Origin: Lactifluus volemus
Taxonomy: Eukaryota > Basidiomycota > Agaricomycetes > Russulales > Russulaceae
DNA: 64,000 bases
Assembly: GCA_022376515.1 (NCBI GenBank)
Contig: WTXI01000185.1
Coordinates: 1-64,000 of the forward strand
Direction: 5' to 3'
Shown: in pieces, positions 57,780-64,000 of the stretch
Position numbering within the stretch: position 1 is the first letter of the stretch
Layout: every line of letters starts with the position of its first letter
Notes under the pieces: model-generated
Told to the model about the DNA's origin: nothing
What the model saw: only the letters and a program-made list of their open reading frames with translations
Databases searched by the model: none
Translations under genes and position numbers: made by a program

Positions 57780-58450
57780 CTTTCTACCACTTTTCATCAT
57801 ATGTCTAAGACCAAAAAGCCCATTTTCGTCATTCGTCATCTCAGCCAACAAGCTCTTTAGCCAGACTCAGTCACGCTGCCTTCGCAAACTGTTCGAAGGA
57901 AGATTCCTGATTGAAGTCCTCGAGTCACTACCCGCAACGCCGTATTGCTGCGACCTATCTTTGGAGGCCGTCAACGAGGCTTTGGACGTCGCTCTGGCCG
58001 GATCCAGCTATCTTTCTGAGGCATGGGATGAGGCGCGGGAGTCATTTATGGAGAGGCTTGCAGACTCTTCTATGGTGGTCCGCGAGAATACTACAGTTCA
58101 TGCTGAGCTAGCCAAATGATGGTCATCAATGGCAAATTGAAGGATGTCTTACCTTACATTGGTGTCTCAAAACTTTCCTGCATTATGTGCAGTCACTACA
58201 TCTGTGCCTTCAACAATCTTTTCCCTCATAACCTCATTGAAGGCACAGATGTAGTGACTGCACATAATGCAGGAAAGTTTTGAGACACCAATGTAGGGTA
58301 AGATGTCCTTCAATTTGCTGGCCATTTTAAGGTGCATCAGATAGCAGCTCCTTAACTATTTCAAGAAGCATGAAGATGCAAGGCATCTCTCAGATAGCAC
58401 CATGGGATCTGGCGGTCCGAAAATGAGGTTACGTCGAACTCCGGATAAAA
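57780..58450 (+). pseudogene. Deaminase pseudogene (copy C) with internal inversion
   Basis: It begins with the same MSKTKKPIF-like start as copies A and B but jumps at once, across a 7-bp tandem TTCGTCA, into the deaminase half; the N-terminal domain of about 250 codons and the intron are deleted. The junction is out of frame. The deaminase frame then stays open to a TGA just after VHAELAK (near 58116). Past the CIMCSHYICAF codons the sequence continues on the opposite strand for about 105 bp, as a reverse copy of the same region, before returning to forward orientation near 58320. The homologous 3' flank follows to about 58650. Confidence 0.8.
58132..58318. repeat. 82-bp inverted repeat, 23-bp spacer
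   Basis: Left arm 58132-58213, right arm 58237-58318, about three mismatches, spacer 58214-58236. The arms cover the deaminase zinc-motif coding region (SKLSCIMCSHYI). A transcript through it would fold into a long hairpin. Confidence 0.85.
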
Positions 58451-59423
58451 TTACTGAGTTGATTGGCAGAGTGGCAGCAGGCTTGTACTAGTAGTTCGTC
58501 CTGTTGATGTCCATTAGTATGTGTAAGGTAGCCATGTGATAGCTTGATGCCCAACTAAAAACGCGAAGAATGTTAATGACATAGATTTGGATCAAAGGGT
58601 CCCGAATCTCTTGTAACCGGGTCTGTACCACATTGCAGTGTCAAAGCCAGGAGCCGCAACGCGTGAACTACATGTACCGTCATCTCGACACCACCAATTC
58701 GTCATTTTGAAGCCTGTTCTCTGATGTACAGCCTACACTTTCACTGTAAGGCAAATACACGAACACCAAAGCTCAAAGGCTTCTTCCGTCAAACTCACAG
58801 AATCTGCTATTGCCTCACTACCAACCAGGTTGGCAACTTACCCCACCGGGGGGGCCAAGCCTGAGGCTCCGTTGTCAGTGCCACAGTGTCCATCCTTGGG
58901 TTCCACCGGGTTCCTGCAGTGCTCCTCACCTGTACCTGATGATGTGACTCGGACGGTGTGCAGCTCTCGCCGCTCGACTTGCACACGCAGCTTGTCACGA
59001 CTCCGAGTAGTAGATCGACGAGGTGGATGTTTTTGGTGTCATTGTATCATTCTAGCAAAGGTCTAAAAGTATGAGTGCGAATTGTATAGTCACGGTATAC
59101 ACGTTCGGCAGTGAGGTATTTTCGGCGTTCGTACTCTTTAAGCCCCTACATAAAGTCATACAGTCTCCGTTACTCGTGCGATGAAAGATACAAGTCGTCA
59201 GATTCACAAATCGATACAGTATAAGTAGAGATCCTAACCCGTCTGCAAACGTAGTCCCTTGCTGATAAACTCTGAACACTAATACTAGCATACACGTACA
59301 ATCAAATTGTAATTTTGAATATCATCGCACGACGCGCTCATCCTCACAACAATAATGACACTTTTGACGACGATTACAAGAAGCGAATAATCGTGAGATG
59401 GACGAGGGAACGACTCCGGGGAT
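58451..59423. other. Intergenic; deaminase 3' flank then nothing recognised
   Basis: 58490-58650 repeats the deaminase 3' flank seen at 57100-57270 and, reversed, at 48660-48850. The rest, up to the end of DUF6535-E, shows no supported gene. Confidence 0.45.
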
Positions 59424-61602
59424 CTACGCACCATCTCCAGAGAATGCGGTTTGGGATGAATCAGATGACCGCTGTCTCTGAGAAGTTGTCATCATCCAGG
59501 AGCCACTTGGAAGGACACCAACGCCCGATTGTTCCAGAGGAACAGGTAAATCTCGATGTAAATTGGCTGGCCTCAAATCCCCGGGTATGAATGCTGCGAG
59601 TTCTTGATGGAGGCTGGCCACAGTGAGGCACGTTGCCCGAGATGCGATGGGGCCAAGATAGCCCTTCCAGCGCTCATAAGTGTCGGGAGAAAATGCTTCG
59701 GAAGTGAGTAGCGTCTGCGCATCCAGTGTTGCCTCGCCAGCACGCACACCATCTGCGAGGTGCCCAATAGTCGTACTGATCATGAGGGATATAGTGGCGT
59801 CCACCTGAGCTACGCTGTGTGCCACGGTGCTCAGGAAAACGGCGAGGGTGAGCAATGGCCCATCTTGCGCGACGACTTTGAGATCATCTGGTGGGAATGG
59901 GGCCGCGACAAGCTTGCCAATCAGGTTGACGAGTTGCTGGGCGCGGGTGGTCCAGTAGGGCCCCTTCGTTTGTATCCACGACGAGACGTCGGTCAGCTCG
60001 CGCAGGCAGGACCGGGCAGCGAGGGCAGCGGTGCACCAGGCAACGAGCGCGATAGAGGGATCAGCGTCGTTCCTGAGGATTGAGAGCGCCTCCGCAGTTT
60101 GTACGCCGAAAAGGGTGTCCCAGTATAAGCTACTCATGCCGGCGAACTTCTCCGTAACAGACCAGATGGCGCGCATGCACGCGATAGCACGCCGTTTTCG
60201 AGCGTGTGGCTCCAAGGCGCTGGACGAGCTTGAGCACGTTTGCAAGAGTCGCCCGATGCTCCATCCGAGGCGCACGTCGCGGTCCTCCATAAGGTGCCCA
60301 ATCGTGTATTGAGGATAGCAGTGATGCTCGGAGTCGAGGAAGTTGGGAATCGCAGCGACGAATGATTCCAAGGCGCTGTCATCGTACATATACGAGATTG
60401 CCCATTGTAGAGAGTGAGCATCCATATTTGGGGGAGCATTTTCTAAATCCCGTTCGAGGGCTCGTGTAACGCCACCGCGAAATAGTTCTCTGCGGACATT
60501 GATGATCTTGGGAAGACGAATGCGAGAGAAGAAGCTGTGGGGGCATATGACCGATGTAACGTGCTGCGTAACTGAAAGGATAGTGAAATGGATGAGTTGG
60601 AGGGAACGCCACAGGAGGTTGGAGATTGGGGTCTTGAATGGTGAAGAGAGGTCGATCAGTGACAAGATTGTGAGGAAGAAGTAAGAGACTCCGACGACGG
60701 AATAAGCACCAAGGGTTACATAGGCAGCGATGTTGTTGAGAGAGAAGAAGCATGTTATCAAACCGGCACCGAACAGCAAGAAAGCAAGATGAAGTAGGAG
60801 GGGTATGGCCTTGATCACTTGGTCTAAGCGATAGCTACTTAGACCTTGGAACAAATATGACCTAATCCTTGCACGCGTCGAAGGGATGGGGTGGCATTGT
60901 GAATGGTCGAGGTATTCGCGGATCCATGTTTGAACTAAAATCGTACTGAACGCGCAAGTGAGGCTGAGAACCAGACTGATGGCCCAGAGCACAGTCATGG
61001 CGATATCAAGCTCGGTGGGACGGGTGAATAGGATACGCGATGAGGACGGTGTATCAACCGTATCAGCGAGTTGATGCGAAATTTGAGCAAGTAGCAGGTC
61101 GGTTGAGTTCTGTCTAAGCCCGCTGATGCCACCAACCAAAAATGCAGATACAGTGACGGAAAAAAGGCTCGACTGGTGGACGATCAACATGAAGTCAGGC
61201 TATGTAAAGAGTAGACAATACACACAAAGAACATGGTACTGTCAGTTTGCACTTTCCAACGCTCTGAAAGTTGGGTATCGTGCTTTTGGGCCAGGGAATT
61301 ATACATCGGCCAGATGTCCACACGCGCGTCTTGAAACCGTTGTTCTGCAGTCAAACCGATGTCAGCACCAATTTATTAAAAAAAAGTCGTGAAAAGAAAT
61401 GACCTTCAGATAGGGATACAGTAATGCAGGAGGGATGTGGACCAGCGATGGAGAACGAATCCGGGGCGAAAGCCTTCGTCGAATCCGCTATGAGGCACTG
61501 GATCATTGGCAGGGCGAAAGGACCAGAAGTAGGAGATTTACCTTGGCTTTCGGATTGACTCGAGTGACTTCCGATGTTCATGTCGATGGGGGATTGTGCC
61601 AT
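59424..61602 (-). CDS. Divergent DUF6535 membrane protein (copy E)
   Basis: Exon 1 starts at the ATG 61602 (MAQSPIDMNIGSHSSQ). Exon 2 is 61344-61226 (RVDIWPMYNSLAQKHDTQLSERWKVQTDSTMFF in two parts) and exon 3 is 61172-59424. The 53-nt second intron (GTGTGT...CCAG) falls exactly where intron 2 falls in copies A-D. Exon 1 can end at 61542 (GTAAAT donor, 642 aa total) or at 61404 (GTCATT donor, 688 aa); both keep phase. Hydrophobic segments LDIAMTVLWAISLVLSLTCA, IPLLLHLAFLLFGAGLITC and YVTLGAYSVVGVSYFFLTIL match the family layout. It lacks the long Pro/Ser/Thr tail and shares little nucleotide identity with A-D, so it is an older paralogue and not part of the recent duplication. Confidence 0.78.
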
Positions 61603-62056
61603 ACAACAGATCTTCGCCTCCGAGTCGTTCCTCTTATTGTGAGCTTTGGGGTGTCAGAGAACAAACAGCGCCACATATATATCACGGGAAATGGAGGTTT
61701 GTTATAATTGCTGTGTCCACACGAGGAATCCCAATAAAGCAGTTAGGTGGGTTGAGTCAATACACTGCCCAGACATACAACAGGCTGTGTCCCTTGACCT
61801 TGGCACACGTACGGGACCGCAATACTACTATTGATTTATTTACAGCAAAGAGGATGACCCTGGAAGAGTTACCCTTCCCCTTACCTCTCCTCCTATTCCA
61901 AGAGTATCGAAGACAAAGAAGCAAGTTCTGTGCATGTCTGGGAATATACATTTTCCCTTGCTTGCAGGTTCGTCGGCTGGCGGTGCAACAAGTCGGGTAA
62001 GGTCCACTCGCCCTAATGACATAACCATTCTCACGCCTCGTTTGACCTGCTGACAG
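61603..62056. other. Upstream region of the helical-protein gene
   Basis: Probably holds the first exon or exons of the next gene. Candidate pieces are 61846-61924 and 61968-61996, bounded by good splice signals, but their phases do not join to the exon at 62057, so the start remains open. Confidence 0.35.
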
Positions 62057-63488
62057 CAATATCAAAGCCTAGCCCCGAGTACCGTCCAAGAGAATCCGTG
62101 CGAACTCGCGAGAATCGTCGCAATTATCGCCAGCTCGGCAGAACGATCCCCTTATTTGTCGGCAGATGTCAAGAGGAGGCTCAATGAATGCACGTGTCAG
62201 CTCGAGGCCGAATGTTCCCAACTCGCCACCTTGACCCGACTCGCCCACAGGGCTGCAAACGAGTCCGCGAGCGTGCTCCTGTCTAGGATACGCTTTTTCG
62301 AGGCTCTCGATGATCGCATCGCTGGACTCGCGCAGATACGAGAGAGATTTGTTGACAGCCGTCAAGTCTTTCGAGCAAAGCCGACCAAGCTCCTCGAAGG
62401 GAACATTCGGGACGGTGAGCAAAAACAGAGTAATTCTACTTTCCTTCGTTTACTTATTTTCTCTTTCACAGCGAGGGGACATGCCCATGAAGGCATGTAT
62501 TCTGACTTGAGGCCACTTTTCGACCAAATAGACAAGTACTACGAGGAAGTCAATGTCTCGCTCCGAGCAGAGGAGCATTACCTCAAGACCATTCGCAAGA
62601 CATTGCGTGTTACCCCGGATGATAAACTTCGGTGGGAGCACATCCGTGATGCATGTCAGGATGCCTGCAGACTATTAGCAGCCCAGGTAAATTATATGCA
62701 TCGTATTCCTCAATACATCTTCGCATCTCATACACCCACCCAGCCTTATCCATCACCGCCACACAGACCACAGTTAACTGTACGTTCTTTATCCGCCCAC
62801 CCGTCCTCATGAAATTGAACTTGATTTTTTTTTCCCGCCTCGTAGACCAACAAGGCCGCTCATAACATACAAGCACTCGCAAATACCGTCATCAACGCAC
62901 GCAACGGAATCCAGCAGACCCACAGGAGAATTACTCCCTTGACGCAACGACCTCAATTTGACCTTCTCCGGCTCAAAAGCGAGTACGAGAGCGGCGAGCA
63001 GACGTGCCGCGAGAGGATCAGTGAGGTGTTCGAGTTCTCTGAGCGTATCGTACCCTCCTTCGTTGAAGTGCGCGCGACGGACGACTTTCGGGACCACCTC
63101 CTCCCTGCAGCCGCCGCCTCGTCTTCGCAGACACTCCAACATGTCGCCGAAGAGCTCAGACACATCAGTGAGTTTGTGGCTTGCCGCCAAGCAGGCATCC
63201 CTTGTCGATCATCTCACCCATCTAACGACTATCCCCGCCCTGCCAGTGCCCACCGTGCAGTATGCACTGCCACATACTGCAGATCTATTCGCGCGCTTTG
63301 AGTGCTATCTCCCGATCGCCGACTCATCGATGCAGCGCGTGTATGGCCAGCTCCGTGAACTCGTACAGCCTCTGGAGCAACCGAACGACCCGAATCGAGG
63401 CGTGCTCCGCCATCTTACGCGGGTGCAGCTCAGGGAGGAGCAACATGCTTGGAGAATGCTCCAGGAGCAGTGGGCGAATCAGTTATAG
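62057..63488 (+). CDS. Unrecognised alpha-helical (coiled-coil-like) protein
   Basis: Exons 62057-62414, 62472-62686, a possible 6-nt exon 62774-62779, 62846-63167 and 63247-63488 keep phase and give about 380 residues to the stop at 63486-63488; the N-terminus is unresolved. The protein is rich in Glu, Arg, Leu, Gln and Ala with long stretches free of Pro (RRLNECTCQLEAECSQLATL, FDQIDKYYEEVNVSLRAEE, RVQLREEQHAWRMLQEQW), suggesting helical bundles or coiled coil. No catalytic motif, signal peptide or membrane segment is seen and I do not recognise the family. Without the micro-exon the third intron would be 159 nt, far longer than any other here. Confidence 0.55.
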
Positions 63489-64000
63489 CATTCGCACTCA
63501 TTCGGATTGGCTCTCTCATCTGATTTTAAAAATTTCGAGAAGCAAACTTGTACACAACCTACATTCTCAGACCACTCCCAATCGCAATCTCTTGGAGATC
63601 ACACCCAGTGATTCAACTGCAATTAAACATATACCCTTGTATTTACTTGTCACAATTCTCGTAAGAACCGAGCCAATTAGTGGATACACACTGTACATAC
63701 TGTAGCAACTATTTCAATATGTCTCTACTGCGCATACACACAGTACTCGAATGACCTGGATACATGCCTTCTGATCAAACTAGCGACACGTAGGCGATGA
63801 ATTAAGTCTCCACAACAAAGATTGAATGAGCATTCGAATCAGTTGGATCTCAGATCTCAGCGTTCTGTGGGCAACTTTTGCACCTCAGGATCGCCACTTT
63901 TTTGCGACCCTAGGGCACCGAGGCCAATGGATGGATTCAGAACGAGTAACAGCGCCCCGCTTCTGGACAAAGGTCCGAAGTGGTACTGCCGCAAGAGAAC
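63489..64000. other. 3' region, nothing recognised
   Basis: A/T-rich 3' flank of the helical-protein gene; no further gene in the last 500 bp. Confidence 0.4.

Noticed and set aside
61351..61602. Separate 83-codon minus-strand gene upstream of DUF6535-E
   Set aside because: It is exon 1 of DUF6535-E read through a possible intron; splicing to 61344 joins it in phase to the conserved WPMYNSLAQKH exon.

Overview
The window reads as nuclear DNA of a filamentous basidiomycete, most likely an Agaricomycete; I cannot place it to species. Genes are broken by many 46-79 nt GT-AG introns with CTAAC/CTGAC-like branch sites, and the families present (DUF6535 membrane proteins, fungal SLATT, OTT_1508-type deaminases, fungal HNH proteins, BCS1-like AAA ATPases, PLAC8, an Rsp5-type ligase) are typical of mushroom-forming fungi. 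No bacterial operons, CRISPR arrays or rRNA genes are seen. Exon coordinates below were assembled by hand from splice signals, phase agreement and comparison between paralogues inside the window.

Layout. 0-1.3 kb: a decayed SLATT (2TM effector) gene. 1.6-14.1 kb (minus strand): repeated modules of a C2H2 zinc-finger gene followed by a DUF6535 membrane-protein gene: ZF1 (frameshifted), DUF6535-A, ZF2 (intact, one finger deleted), ZF3 (3' truncated) and DUF6535-B. 15.4-16.8 kb: an HMG-box regulator. 16.8-21.7 kb: gene-poor. 21.8-22.4 kb: a PLAC8 gene. 23.7-26.3 kb: DUF6535-C. 26.7-33.8 kb: an HNH-nuclease-type gene split after its first codons by a 5.8 kb Copia retrotransposon with identical LTRs and a complete 1,730-residue polyprotein. 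33.8-36.7 kb: decayed, unassigned sequence. 36.8-41.4 kb (plus strand): ZF4 + DUF6535-D, the cleanest complete module. 41.4-45.8 kb: gene-poor, with a possible NLR N-terminal fragment. 45.8-47.8 kb: a 15-exon BCS1-like AAA ATPase. 48.3-51.7 kb: a GNAT pseudogene, deaminase A and an intact GNAT gene. 52.0-54.8 kb: an Rsp5/NEDD4-type HECT ubiquitin ligase, the clearest housekeeping gene. 55.6-58.5 kb: deaminase B and a deaminase pseudogene that carries an 82-bp inverted repeat. 59.4-63.5 kb: a divergent DUF6535-E gene and an unrecognised helical protein.

How it fits together. Apart from RSP5, HMG and PLAC8, most of the window is accessory: repeated duplication, inversion, truncation and one very recent retrotransposon insertion. 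The strongest candidate for an undescribed system is the co-duplicated zinc-finger + DUF6535 cassette, in which a predicted nuclear/nucleic-acid-binding protein and a multi-pass membrane protein travel together on the same strand with conserved flanks. Nearby families (SLATT, OTT_1508 deaminase, HNH, NLR-like fragment) belong to groups associated in other genomes with biological conflict, so a self/non-self or element-defence role is a reasonable but unproven inference.
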